A program made the position numbers and the translations under genes. 64,000 bases of DNA. It comes from Saccharum officinarum. Lineage: Eukaryota > Streptophyta > Magnoliopsida > Poales > Poaceae. The notes beneath the pieces are model-generated. The model was given only the letters and a program-made list of their open reading frames with translations. It made no database searches and had not been told where the DNA came from. Position 1 is the stretch's first letter. Each line of letters opens with the position of its first letter. Of the stretch, positions 22,971-33,782 are shown piece after piece. The stretch lies in contig CM036162.1 of the NCBI GenBank assembly GCA_020631735.1, forward strand, positions 93,854,401-93,918,400, read 5' to 3'.

Positions 22971-24035
22971 ATGGCTTCCCCAGCATTTCCACCAAGGAGT
23001 AGTACTTTTTTGCACACTTTTGGCACTCCTACTTTGTTGTGGAGGGTGTTGCAGTCGGTGGGGTATCCTAAGCCATCCCATTACACCTAGAATGAGGTGG
23101 AAACTAATGGATCTATGAGATGGTATGACGTTCATGTGGTCGTGCCGCCACATGAGGGTAGACCACAATGGCGTGGTTGGAGTACTAATTCTGATGGGCA
23201 AAGCCTATGGGAAGGTGCTCAGGTGGCAGCAGTGGAGGTGTTGTTGGACATTTGTTAGGACTTTGGTGATGAGTTGATCAATGGGCCAACAGGGTCCATC
23301 CCTCAAGTAGCTCTATCAGAGGCCGCTTGGCTTGATTTTGGGGATGATCCGTTAGTAATGACTGAGACAGAGCAGGCACAAAGCTCTGGATCAGCCATGA
23401 GTGCTATGATGGCAGTCCTGAAGCTGTACTATATGTGTTAGGAGACCTACTCTAGAGCTATGTTAGCACTTCACCAGGCACAGACCACGCAGTGCAGGCT
23501 TCAAGGGCATGTGCGCAGGCTCAGGAGGGCAGCTAGAGATGCCCAAACTCATATAGCCAATGCTATGACATCATTGGAGGCTCGCAGGAATCAGTTTGTG
23601 AATGCCATTAGAGAAAGGGATGAAGCTGAGGCCTAGAGGGATGCAACTTGGGCTGATGTGAGAGCTATCCGAACTAAGAGGGTTGAAGCAATTTGTCTAG
23701 CACAAATGAGAAATAATGCTAGGATCATGGCTGGAATTCAGGTGGAAATCAGGGAGAATGAGCTCCTTCATCAGATCGAGGAACTACAGATTAACGTGCA
23801 TCATCTCAACATCCTGGCGAATCCAATTCCTCACCCCATCCCCACTTATCCAAACTTGGGACCTCAGGTGATCCTTGCTAATGATGAGGGCATGGAAGTA
23901 GATGCTAATGATGCAGCTGTGCCTGAGGAAGAAAACGAAGATGAGGAACTTGAGCCTATTGATGACGATGAAGGTGAAGTAGTGTATGATGCCAACCCGA
24001 CGAGGATGCGTAGCTTAGCTTTAGCACTTAGCTAA
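22971..24035 (+). pseudogene. Extra open frame between LTR and gag (355 codons, four TAG stops)
   Basis: Starting at ATG 22971, one frame runs to a TAA at 24033-24035, interrupted only by TAG at 23088, 23256, 23439 and 23634. The N-terminal half is rich in Trp, Pro and Gly (R-W-Y-D-V-H-V-V-V-P-P motif). The middle (about codons 155-290) is Ala/Arg/Glu/Gln-rich and likely coiled coil. The C-terminus is a run of Asp/Glu (EEENEDEELEPIDDDEGE). I do not recognise the family. Its position ahead of gag and the long co-linear frame suggest that a real retroelement protein once existed. Function is unknown. Confidence 0.6.
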
Positions 24036-24440
24036 ATGTGCTAGTTCTTGTCTTTTGCTATCTCTCATGTAATGGACATGTAGCTTAATCTCAGCTAATA
24101 TCTTGATGTAATATCAGAACCTTTATGTTGCTTTCATGTAAGGTGGGAACTATCTGGTAACTTGATGTAACCTCTCAGACTTGCATGATTGCTCCATGTG
24201 CATGTTGAGCAACTAAATAAACTCCAACTTTGATGTTGGTAAAATTTGGCATGTATGTGAACGCATTGTGAGATTGAGCCAAGTAATATAATTGATGATG
24301 TTATGTTGTGGAAATGAATTATTGTGCCTCTGTTTGTGGTATGAATATATTGTCTCCAATGAATTCAGTTTGGCATAATTACACGATTCATCTACAATTT
24401 TTCTAACATCATCAATAATTACTAGCTGTGAATTTTGTAG

Positions 24441-25500
24441 ATGCCTCATAACCTTCGTTCCTCTGGTGGGGCTAGTGCTAATGAGGACCTTTCACCACCA
24501 CCGCCGCCCACTCCTATGGAGCTCGTGGCAACGCTTGTTGAAGGCTAGCGTGCTTTGGCTAACGCACTTCGTAATATGGCTAACCGTGATGGTCACAATG
24601 TCCATCAGGGACCAGAGCCGAATCATTACAGCAATTTCAAGGATTTTCTAGATACGAAGCCTCCTATCTTCAAGGACATGGATGAGCCAGTATAGGTAGA
24701 TGAATGGCTAAACACTCTCGAGCAGAAGTTTCATTTGCTTAGGGTGACTGAAGTGATGAAGGTGAAGTATGCTTCCCCTCAGTTGCAAGGACCTATAGGT
24801 ATTTGGTGGAGTCACCATCGATCCACCTTACCTGTGAATGCTTAGGTTACTTGGGATCAATTCAATAGTGCTTCCTAGGGACACTATATTCCTCCTGGTC
24901 TCACAGCCATCAAGCACACCAAGTTTATGAAGCTGACACAAGGCAGTAAGAGCTTGAATGAATACTTGTAGGCTTTCAACAACCTATCAAGGTATGCTAC
25001 TGAATTCATAGATATTGATGCAAAGAAAATTGCTAGCTTCAAGAGAGGGCTTAGTCCCAAGCTTATGAAAACTATGGGGAACAATAAGAGTGTTACTTTC
25101 AAGGAATTTGTAAGTGATGCCCTGACTCAAGAGAACAATAATGCTATCTATTCAGCTTCCAAGAGTCGCAAGAGGGCCTATGAGGCAGGTGCATCTCAGG
25201 CCAAAGCTCCAGTGGTAGCAAGGCCTTAGTTTTGCCCACCTATTGTAGCTACAAGGTATCGTCCACTGCAGAAGAAGAATCAGGCTAAGACTAGATTTCG
25301 TAAGGCTTACACCGTTGCTCTTCCAAAGGGCACCACAGGGCAAAGCAGCTCAAATGTGCCACCAAGCAATAGACCCTGCTAGAATTGTGATATGCCTGGG
25401 CATTGGGCAAAGAACTGTCCTTATCCCAATAAGAAGAACAACAATCAGAAACAAGGCAATCAAAATGCATGTAAGGGTCATGTTCACTTCACCATTCTAT
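24441..25500 (+). pseudogene. Gypsy gag with CCHC zinc knuckle, multiple TAG stops
   Basis: From ATG 24441 the frame shows a typical gypsy gag: a Pro-rich start, then F-K-D-F-L, D-E-W-L-N-T-L-E, and the retrotrans_gag core (W-D-Q-F, K-F-M-K-L-T-Q-G, F-K-R-G-L). It ends with a zinc knuckle C-x2-C-DMPGHWAKNC. In-frame TAG codons are at 24546, 24693, 24843, 24876, 24969, 25227 and 25380. The last lies inside the first Cys-x2-Cys of the knuckle. Gln, or Trp for the last, would suit these positions. The frame is lost around 25495, before the protease. Confidence 0.8.
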
Positions 25501-25542
25501 AGTTGTGATTGCTAGTAGGTTGTCACTGCTAGTAGGTTTCTT

Positions 25543-25953
25543 GTGAACCAACATCCTATAGTTGTGATGTTTGATTCAGGTGCTTCCCATTCTTTCATGA
25601 TTCCTACATTTGCATCCAAGTATGTTCAGAAGGTAATTACTATAAACAAGGGTGGTTATTGCATTAGTGTAGCTGGTAACAATATCTCTACTAATCAGAG
25701 CGTGAAAGAGGTGTGTATCGAAATAGGTTGCCGAGAGTATTTCGTCGATCTTGTAGTTTTGCCCGGGTTGGAAATAGATGTAATCTTGGGGATAAAATGG
25801 ATGAGTGGTAATGGAGTTCTTATCGATACCTCTACTAGAGTTGTTACGTTGAGGGATCCTGTCAACAAGGAGGCTTACCACTTCCTAGAGATATTGGCCT
25901 CCACAATGTATCTAATGTTGTCCAAGCCAAGACCATTGCTAATGTTCCGGTAG
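25543..25953 (+). pseudogene. Gypsy retroelement protease
   Basis: The frame carries the active-site motif F-D-S-G-A-S-H-S-F and the later V-I-L-G-I-K-W-M segment, as in gypsy aspartic proteases of the RVP_2 type. Unlike the protease at 262-846, the DSG catalytic triplet is intact. It is separated from gag upstream by a broken stretch. A frameshift at about 25900-25950 moves the linker to reverse transcriptase into another frame. Confidence 0.8.
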
Positions 25954-27358
25954 TGTGTGAGTTTATAGATGTCTTTCCTGATGATTTGCTTGGCTTACCG
26001 CTGGATCGAGATATAGAGTTCAAGATCGAGTTTGTGCTAGGTACCATGCCTATCTCTAGACGACCGTATAGAATGCCACCCAATGAATTAGCAGAGCTTA
26101 AGGTTCAGTTGAATGACCTATTGAATAAGGGCCTTATTCGACCAGTGCATCTCCATGGGGGTGCCCACTATCTTTGTGAAGAAGGACCAATCTTTGCGCA
26201 TGTGTGTGGATTATCGGCCACTCAATGCGGTAACAATCAAGAATAAGTATCCATTGCCCCGTATTGATATCTTGTTTAATTAGTTGTCTAAAGCTAAGGT
26301 ATTCTTTAAGATCGATTTGAGATCTGGCTATCTTCAAATCAAGATCTGACCAGAGGATATACCTAAGATTGCTTTCTCTACCAGAAATGGTTTGTATGTA
26401 TCTTGTCATGTCTTTTGGTTTGACAAATGCTCCTACACATTTCATGTATCTAGTGAATTCGGTGTTCATGCCAAATTGAATAAGTTGTGGTCGTATTCAT
26501 TGATGATATCCTAGTTTATTCTAAAAATTAGGAAGATCATGCTGAATATCTAAGAGTTGTCTTAACTAGATTACGAGAATATAAGCTTTACGCCAAGTTT
26601 AGCAAGTGTGAGTTCTGGTTAAAGAAACTACCTTTCCTAGGTCATGTGTTGTCTGATGAGGGAATCTCTGTAGATCCGATCAAGGTATAGGAAGTATTGG
26701 ATTGGAATGCCCGACTTCAGTTCATGAAGTTCAGAGTTTTCTTAGGTTGGCTGTCTATTATCGTCGCTTCATCCTAGATTTCAATAAATAGCCAAGCCCA
26801 TGACAAGGTTGCTCTAGAAAGATGAGAAATTTGTTTAGACTTCGAAGTGTGAAGAAGCTTTCCACACTTTGCGTACTTTATTAACTTCAGCTCCTGTTTT
26901 GGCATAACCTAATATCGAGAAACTGTTTGATGTGTTTTGTGATGCATTAGGTACCGGTTTAGGCTATGTTCTTATGTAGGAAGGCCGAGTAATCACTAAT
27001 GCCTCACGTCAGGTGAGGAAGCATGAAGTGAATTATCCTACTCATGACGTGGTCCATGCTCTGAAAATTTGGAGACACTACTTGCTTAGCAATGTGTGTC
27101 ACATCTATACTGATCATAAAAGTCTTAAGTACATCTTTACTCAACCAGAATTGAATATGCGACAGAGAAGATGGCTAGGGTTAATCAAGGACTATAATCT
27201 TCAAGTGCATTATCATCCTGGCAAGGTGAATGTGATTGTTTGATGCCTTGAGTAGGAAATCTCATTGCAACTTTCTTGTAGAAGAAGACTTTTATCTATC
27301 ATATCTCTTACATCCAGCCATGCTACATAATATCAACCATCAGTTGCTCTCTTGAAAG
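25953..27358 (+). pseudogene. Gypsy reverse transcriptase-RNase H, heavily broken
   Basis: The frame opens with FIDVFPDDLLGLP, the start of gypsy RT, followed by RRPYRMPPNELAELK. A frameshift near 26150-26160 moves it to the frame holding VDYRPLNAV and KIDLRSGY. A TGA at about 26347, a scrambled patch at 26390-26520 where the FIDD catalytic box is expected, and further TAG stops follow. [10 protein letters not shown] marks the thumb/connection. RNase H is readable to [20 protein letters not shown] and the YHPGK motif at 27217-27231, after which the frame shifts again. The sequence enters the gap before integrase. Confidence 0.8.
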
Positions 27359-27458
27359 NNNNNNNNNNNNNNNNNNNNNNNNNNNNNNNNNNNNNNNNNN
27401 NNNNNNNNNNNNNNNNNNNNNNNNNNNNNNNNNNNNNNNNNNNNNNNNNNNNNNNNNN
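27359..27458. other. Assembly gap (100 N)
   Basis: Exactly 100 N, the placeholder length used for gaps of unknown size. The gypsy element on the left has no 3' half and the LINE on the right has no 5' part, so real sequence is probably missing. Confidence 0.95.
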
Positions 27459-27871
27459 AACACAATTGGGCTTGGTCTACTATCTACCATGGATGATACT
27501 GATGTTTGGACACTGCCAACGCCGTGCAAACAGGACCCTGCTACCTGGCCCTCAATCTGCTTACAATTCTATGGCGCTTATGGAAGCTAGGAATGGCACA
27601 GATCTTCAGAAGTGAAAGACATTTGACGCGAGAAGTGATTGGCCGTATCTGCGACGACCTCACCATTTGGGAAGGAAGATTTTCTGCTTCCTCCATGATT
27701 CCGGCCTACGCCGATGGCGTACCTTTCTTCGATCGTGTGTATCTGTAAACCAGGGACGTCAATAGTCCCTGTGTTTGTAACTATAACTTCTATGCTGTAC
27801 CTGAAACTCTAAGTTCGTTAATACAAATTCAGGCGGGAAGCTCTCCCTCCGGAGTTTCTTTTCAAAAAAAA
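27459..27871 (+). mobile_element. 3' end of a LINE (non-LTR retrotransposon) with A-tail
   Basis: The frame 27506-27748 contains LLTILWRLWKLGMAQIF and, 30 residues later, DDLTIWEGRF, the pattern at the extreme C-terminus of plant L1-type ORF2. It is followed by a short 3' UTR and an A-run at 27864-27871. The 5' part is lost in the gap. No target-site duplication could be set because the 5' end is missing. Confidence 0.6.
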
Positions 27872-28087
27872 TACATATTCAGTTTTGTATATTAATCACA
27901 ATAATATTTTATATGATAAAGGAACTGATTCTTAACATTTTCATTTTATTCATCCATTATATTTTTCTTATGGATACGCTCACGTATGCTAGTCAAAATA
28001 AAGAAAAAGAACATCACGTTCCGTAAACAAAGTAAGCTATATTCCTCCTTGGGAAGGACAGCAGCACAGCTCGCAACTGCTTGCGCA

Positions 28088-28882
28088 TTATATACACAGT
28101 TCGCGCAACGGCGCAAGCGCGCCACGCAAACGGGCCACACAGGGACGAATAAGCACGAATCGTTCCCTCCAGTAGCTACTAGCTAGAAATCGTCGAGGCC
28201 GAAAAGACTCCGATGACGAGGCGCTGAACGAGGGCGTCACGATCACAGACGAGGACACCTTGAACGATCCCTCCTCGGCGCACAGCAGCTCCGCGGTGTC
28301 GACGACGTCGTCCACGCACCAAACCTCTCCACCTCCAGGCAGCGACGACGACGGTGGCGGCGCCCCGGTCCGCCTCGGCACGACGAAGCTCGGCTGCACG
28401 GCGTGCTTCACCTGCTGCACCACGGCCGCGGGCTCGGCGGCCTGCTGCTGCGCCTGCGCCGCCGCCGCCACCGCAACCGGCTGCTGGCAGTGCCGGAACA
28501 CCGCGGCGAGCGCGAACTGGTCGCCCACACCCCGCGCACGCCGTGGCCCTGCCCGCGGCGGCCGCCCGCGCCATCACGTGCTGCAGGTTCTTACTCAGCC
28601 TGGCCCTGGCCGCGCCGCCGCCGTGCCGGCCGGCGCGGTCCGCGAAGTTGGTGCGCGTGTTCTCCCCCGCGCAGCGCGCGGGCCGCCTCGTCGAGGCGCG
28701 CGCCGCTTCGTCGGCCGTGTCGAACGTGCCAGCCACAGGCGGACGCGCTGCGCCGAGTCCTTGATCTCCGCGACCCACCGCCCCGACGGCCGCTGCCGGA
28801 CGCCGACGAAGCGGCGCCCGCGGGACGCTGCTGTCGCCGCGGTGGCACTAGCTGTCCTGCCGCTGTCCTGTGCCGCCGCCAT
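28088..28882 (-). pseudogene. AP2/ERF transcription factor gene broken by frameshifts (ERN/RAP2.11-like)
   Basis: From ATG 28880-28882, frame one encodes an Ala-rich start and the first half of an AP2 domain ([20 protein letters not shown], then RVRLWL). One G is missing near 28730, and the domain continues in a second frame as [13 protein letters not shown] further 1-base shift and its compensation lie around 28664-28710, after which [13 protein letters not shown] completes the domain. A conserved [15 protein letters not shown] segment follows. A third shift near 28540 leads to GDQFALAAVFRHCQQP and a Ser-rich tail (VSSSVIVTPSFSASSS). The WVAEIKD type and the SKNLQHV segment suggest the ERN/RAP2.11 ERF group, not DREB1. 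Sequence quality around this GC-rich stretch could also cause the shifts. Confidence 0.75.
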
Positions 28883-29795
28883 GACCGCGCGCGCGTCCTC
28901 GTTGAATATTTATCGAGTTGGATCGCAGCTTAGCTCGACCTCCTGCTGCTTAGGTAGGTACTAGATGTCTAGCTAGCTTGACCGAGTTCACACTCACCTA
29001 CTATCTTTCCCCGTACTGTGAGTATATATATACTGCTGCAGTGCAGAACAGCATGCGCCGATCGAAGTCCATCAAAGAATGGGAAGGCATCTGCAACTGA
29101 GCTAAATCTGCTTCGATCCCTTTGTCGTTTCCGCGGTTCGTATCCGCATAACGCCTTGCGACGAGCTAGTAGCTCCTGTCGGACTGGGGTGACATGGACG
29201 TGCTCCTGGCTCTCGGATTAACTAGTTAACCGTGTGCAATTATTGGCCATTTGGATGCCAACAGAATGTTGTTTAGCGGCTCTCAAATCTCGTTGTTTAA
29301 CGCCCGCATGATTGCCCACTCGTGTTCTGCGGATTGTTTTAGCGCCCCACTTGCAGAGCTCGACGAAGTGAAGCTTCGTCGTCTCGCAGAGATGGATGCT
29401 CCGGGAGAACCAAACATATTAGGCCGTTCTGTGTCATATGATATCGTCCTATAAAGAATGATCCGTTAGCTAGGTGCTGTCGTCATCCTCAGAATTCCTA
29501 CGTGGTTGTTGTCATCTGCTGCTTGCTGTCCAGCTGCCAAGTGTGCGGTGAGCCTGCTGGCAGTGGCATCGCACCCGTCGATCGACATATCATTATCGCC
29601 GCCGGAGTACAAAATACCCCTTACCGATTGTGGTGAGACCATGGAGAATCCCGGAGTGAGGTGGTGGAATGCGCAGCTCTCCTTCACATTCGAGGGGGGA
29701 AAAAAGATCATGCAGAATATACTTACGAGTCATGCCGACTAATGATCGTCTAATATGTATCGCTGAGCTAAGACTAAGAGGATACACGGTATAAT
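28883..29795. other. No supported gene
   Basis: Moderate GC content with short open frames on both strands (for example 29251-29454 and 29506-29742) that show no recognised domain. It could contain the upstream region of the ERF gene on the minus strand. Nothing else can be supported. Confidence 0.5.
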
Positions 29796-30560
29796 CTCAT
29801 CCTATCTTATTATTACTGATTAGAGATCCATTCTCACCTAGATAAAAATTAAAATTTTAAAATCCTTACAATAATTAGAAACATCTAGCCTTTAGTTTGG
29901 TAGATAGACTATAATCATTGTCGTCAATAATAGACATTGGATCTGATGCATTTTACTAAAAAAATATCCACCTCTGCTGTTATGAAAAACTTATCTTACT
30001 ATTATTAATTAGAGGATCCTACGAAGCTTCCATGACAATTCTAGAAAATAAGATAAATCATAGAAATTCTCATAATAATCAGTAACACATGTCCTTTAGT
30101 TTGGTAGACTCTAATAATTGCCGTCAATAATAGTTATTGGATCTAATATGTTTTACTAAAAAATTATGCACCCCTGCCATCATGGAAGATCATTCAAAAT
30201 ATCCCCTCTAAATTTGTATATAAATTACCCACCTATGTCACCAGCAAAGATAATTTAAAATAATCTCTAAATTACCCACCTCCACAACTATAAAAGATAA
30301 TTCAAAACAAATCCCAAATTTTGTATCTAAATTATCCACACCTCCATCAATATAAAATAGAAAAATAGTATGATAATATTTTTTATAAATTACCCACATC
30401 TGCTATTATGAAAGATAATACAAAATAACCCCATACTTTTGCATTCCCATATATGCCATTACGAAAGGGAAAATACAAACTAACACATTTTAATTTGTAT
30501 CTAAATTATCTACCTAGGTTGTCATAAAAGGTAAACAAAAGTATCTCTCAAATCTATATA
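29796..30560 (+). repeat. AT-rich degenerate tandem repeats
   Basis: Two units of about 200 bases (roughly 29796-29998 and 29999-30200) share CCTTTAGTTTGGTAGA and GTCAATAATAG...TTGGATCT blocks. They are followed to 30560 by shorter degenerate units of 60-70 bases built on AAATTACCCACCTC...AAAGATAATTCAAAAT. No coding potential. From 30560 to 31030 only AT-rich single-copy-looking sequence is seen. Confidence 0.6.
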
Positions 30561-31059
30561 TAATACCAATATAAGCTAACATAAAAAAATAATTTATTTT
30601 TCATAAAGTATGCTACATATTTTTTTTTTCTAAAGTACACACTTCTACTGTCTGCCATAAGTATAATGTTGTGTTCCACCGTGTTGACCAAGTGAACATG
30701 TATACGTTAAGATCAATATTTATTTTAGTAGCTAATCAAATATGGAAAATATTCCCTTAACAAACCACATAGCAATGTGACCCTAACTTAATTTTCTGGC
30801 GTATTTGTCTGCTTCCGTATATTCACATTTCCTGATTCCATTTTCCACTAAATATATAGAAATGGAAATAGGAGAGGGTTTTCTGTCCGTTTCCATCCCT
30901 GCTCTTAAATTTCACCCCACTAACAACCCCCACTCCCTACCACACACAGTAACACAAAAACCAAAAAAAATGACAGTGTTGGGAGCGACTTGGCCATTTT
31001 TTGGACCGCTGTATCTGTTATGAAACGGCGTCTGTTCCCAACAGACACCTTTCCATGGT

Positions 31060-31755
31060 GATCTCATCCCGTCCGTACTGATGGTTTAGGATTAGGATTA
31101 GGATTAGCAGTTAATTATATGTTTAGGCATATCAGTTAATCCCGTCACCAAAGGGCTTGTCCTTTGGTGAACGGTTGTAACACTTGAATGCACCCCTTCA
31201 GATTGTATATAACCCCTTTTTACAAATCAATGAATGATAGTTGTTCCCAAAATCACTGTTCATTTACATTCACTTTAATACGTTATCAGCACGACAGAAC
31301 GACAACAGAGGCACGCCTTTGAACCTTCCACGGTAAGCACCATGACCAACTTACCGTTTCACGTTGCTCGTGGACTGTTCTTCGCCCTTCGCCGCGTCGG
31401 CGGAGTTCGTCGTGGCCTGATTCACAACCACGACCACCATGGACAGCGCCGCAGCGTCTTCGAGCGCCTTGGGCCTCGTGTTTGCCGCAATGTTCCCATG
31501 GCCATGGCCATGGTCGTTTTGGTCGCCTCTTCGACTCTGTCATTCGCGGCCTCCGTGCAAATGCAGTTCCTCGCTGTCGCTGGATTCCAGTGCGTGGCCA
31601 CCAAGCTTCTCCTCCGCGCGGTCTGCGTCTGCAGAGCCAGCCACCGGACCCTCGCCTTAGCGTAGACGGTGCTGGCCCCAGCAGCGCTGCACCACGTGCT
31701 GTTGAGCCCTGGCGCCAACCGCTGTTGAAGTGCCGGCTGAAAGCTCTATGTTTGG
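31060..31755 (+). mobile_element. Possible copia-type LTR end and leader remnant
   Basis: The stretch shows a TATA-like GTATATAACCCC (31206-31217), an AATGAATGATAG region, then TTATCAGCACGA at 31283-31294. This resembles the internal initiator-tRNA primer site that follows the LTR of some copia elements. A short open frame (31342-31665) follows without a recognisable gag motif. It ends where another LTR begins at about 31756, so it is probably a truncated fragment. Confidence 0.3.
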
Positions 31756-33697
31756 TGTTGGTAATCAGTGACAATGCCTAAGTACTAATCACAAATGCTT
31801 AAGTGTGATAGCAAAAGGTGATTGGTACAACTCCAAGTTGATGGCAAGGATACATGGTGATCATGATCATATGATGCCACAATTGGAGAAGAAATGGTGG
31901 ATTGGTGCAACCCTATGGAGCTCAAGGCAAAGGTATTTTGCTAGGGGTTGTACTTTGGTAACCAAGACACCCAGTGGGTGTGGTTACATTATAGGTTAGA
32001 TAGCCGTACTATGAAGAGGGGAATTGTCGTATCAATTCTAGTCCTACATGTGCCTCTATGTGACATTTCATTGAGCATATGCATTTGGATAGAGCTAATA
32101 ACGTCTCGAAAAATGATTGTGAAAATGCTAACACACTTCCACATGACGATGATCACTTGGTGGTGTTAGCACATTTGCGATAGCGATGGTGTTTGAGCGG
32201 TAGAGAGAGTTTGGGTTTCTCTCTTCCTCCCGCCGAGCTTGCAAGGCGGGATTCAACGCTTTTTAAAAAGTAAAACGTTTTTTCCACTGCGCCGGAGGTG
32301 AAGAAATCGAGACGAAAGTGTTGTTTTCTGTAGCACCGGACGCTAGTGCCAGTGTCAGGTGCTTACTGAGCTGGCGGCGTTGTGTAGTGCAGTGCACCGG
32401 CGCGTCCGAGGGTTCCGCACCAGATGCTGGTCGTGCACTGTTCTTGCGTCCGGTGAAGTGATGACGTCGGCAGCCTCGCGAAACTTTGCATGCACCGGAC
32501 GCTAGAGCGTCCGATGGTGTGCCGTCGGACGCGTCCGGTGCGTCAAAACCGGCTCTGGACCCTTATTGGACCACATCGGACGCTGAGCGTCGGACGCTGA
32601 GTGCAAGCGTTGGACGCGTCTGGTGGCTACTGGATCGACCATTGATCTTTGAATGAGCAGGGACACGTGGCGACTATAGGAGCACCGGACGCTGCTGGGT
32701 GCGTCTGATGCATGAGCGTCGGAGCGTCCTGTGCCCCCGTAATCAGCCCAACGGCTCTTTTCGAAGGGTACTTCTATATATATGTGTTGGTCGGCTCTTG
32801 GCTAATCCTCTTGGACATTTGACATTCTTGTGAGCACATTGAGCTGAGCCAAAGCATCCCCTCTCATCCCAACTCATCTCCTTTGCATTCGATTGCGATT
32901 CTTGAGCGAGATTGAGTGATTCAAGTGCATTGATCATTGATTTGCATCTAGAGGCACTTGGGGGTTGATTTGCTGTGGTTTTTCTTGTTACTCTTAGTGG
33001 TTGCCGCCACCTAGACGGCTTGGAGCAGCTTGGAGGCGTGGCAAGTGTTGGTGATTGTTCTTGGCCACCTCCCATGATTTTGTGAGGGGTTTGCACCTTC
33101 CCTGGCAGTGTGCCGCAAGGTAGCATTAGTATATTGCTCGTGTCATTGCAACTCCTAGCCATTTGGTAGGTTCTTGTGGCGCCTTTTGAGAGGCTCGGTG
33201 TGTGACTGATTATCCATCGAACCACGTGGTTGAGGGGGACACAACGGGGACTAGTGTGCCGGAAAGCACGTGAACCTCGAGATAAATCTTTGTGTCATCA
33301 TTTCTACATTGTGATTGATTGATCCCGGTGTTCGGTAATCTTAGAATTCATTGATCATCATTCTTGGTTGGCTCAATTTATCGCCCCTCAGTGAAACTAC
33401 TCTAACTCACACTTGCATTAGTTTCATAGTTGTATCTAGCTAGTTTGTTTTAGTGTAGCTAGAGTAGCTCTTTTCTTTGGTAGCTCGCTAGCTCTAGTTG
33501 TTTTTCTTCTTGCGGTTTGACTTGTGCGGTTAAGTGAAATATATTAGAATTGTCTTTTGAATAGGTGGCTTGCAATATCTTTTAGGCTAAGCAAAACTTG
33601 CATCATGCTATTTGTTATATTGATAAACTTGTTTAGCATACTTTGTAGAATTTTTTATTAGGCTATTCACCCCCCCTCTAGCCATCAAGACCTTTCA
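31756..33697 (+). repeat. Copia (SIRE/Opie-type) LTR, solo or 5' LTR
   Basis: It ends ...CACCCCCCCTCTAGCCATC...CTTTCA directly before a primer-binding site at 33700, the familiar junction of large grass copia elements. The start (TGTTGGTAATCAG, about 31756) is approximate. The body carries many GCGTCCGGT / ACCGGACGC-type motifs (32330-32740), also found downstream of the copia element at 58-63 kb. A TATA-like TATATATATG (32773-32782) may mark its promoter. Open frames inside it (for example 32743-33225 on the minus strand) are not supported as genes. Confidence 0.7.
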
Positions 33698-33699
33698 AG

Positions 33700-33711
33700 T
33701 GGTATCGGAGC
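33700..33711 (+). other. Primer-binding site (initiator tRNA-Met type)
   Basis: TGGTATCGGAGC lies two bases after the LTR end CA and differs from the usual TGGTATCAGAGC by one base. Confidence 0.75.
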
Positions 33712-33782
33712 ATACTATTGAAGCCCCGGTGCCACCCGTCGATGTAGTGGTTGCTGCGCCCGCTATACCTGCTTATGTTCCC

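Larger units (their letters stand above)
22155..27358 (+). mobile_element. Internal region of the chromovirus-type gypsy element (decayed gag-pol), ends at gap
   Basis: The order is a primer-binding-like site, an extra open frame, gag with zinc knuckle, protease, reverse transcriptase and RNase H, followed by 100 N. Integrase and the 3' LTR are not present after the gap, where a LINE tail appears instead. The frame is broken by many stops, mostly TAG, and by several frameshifts. The 300-800 bases after the LTR (22170-22970) contain no coding signal. Confidence 0.8.

Noticed and set aside
28179..28778. 199-codon minus-strand frame as an independent gene
   Set aside because: It holds only the middle piece of the AP2 domain; the flanking pieces are in other frames, so it is part of the broken ERF gene.
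31090..31110. GATTAGGATTAGGATTAG resembling telomere repeat
   Set aside because: The unit is GGATTA (6 bases, three copies), not the plant TTTAGGG repeat; short chance or LTR-internal repeat.
31286..31774. 162-codon minus-strand frame near copia debris
   Set aside because: Arg/Gly/Trp-rich frame opposite a GC-rich stretch with other open frames; no domain seen.
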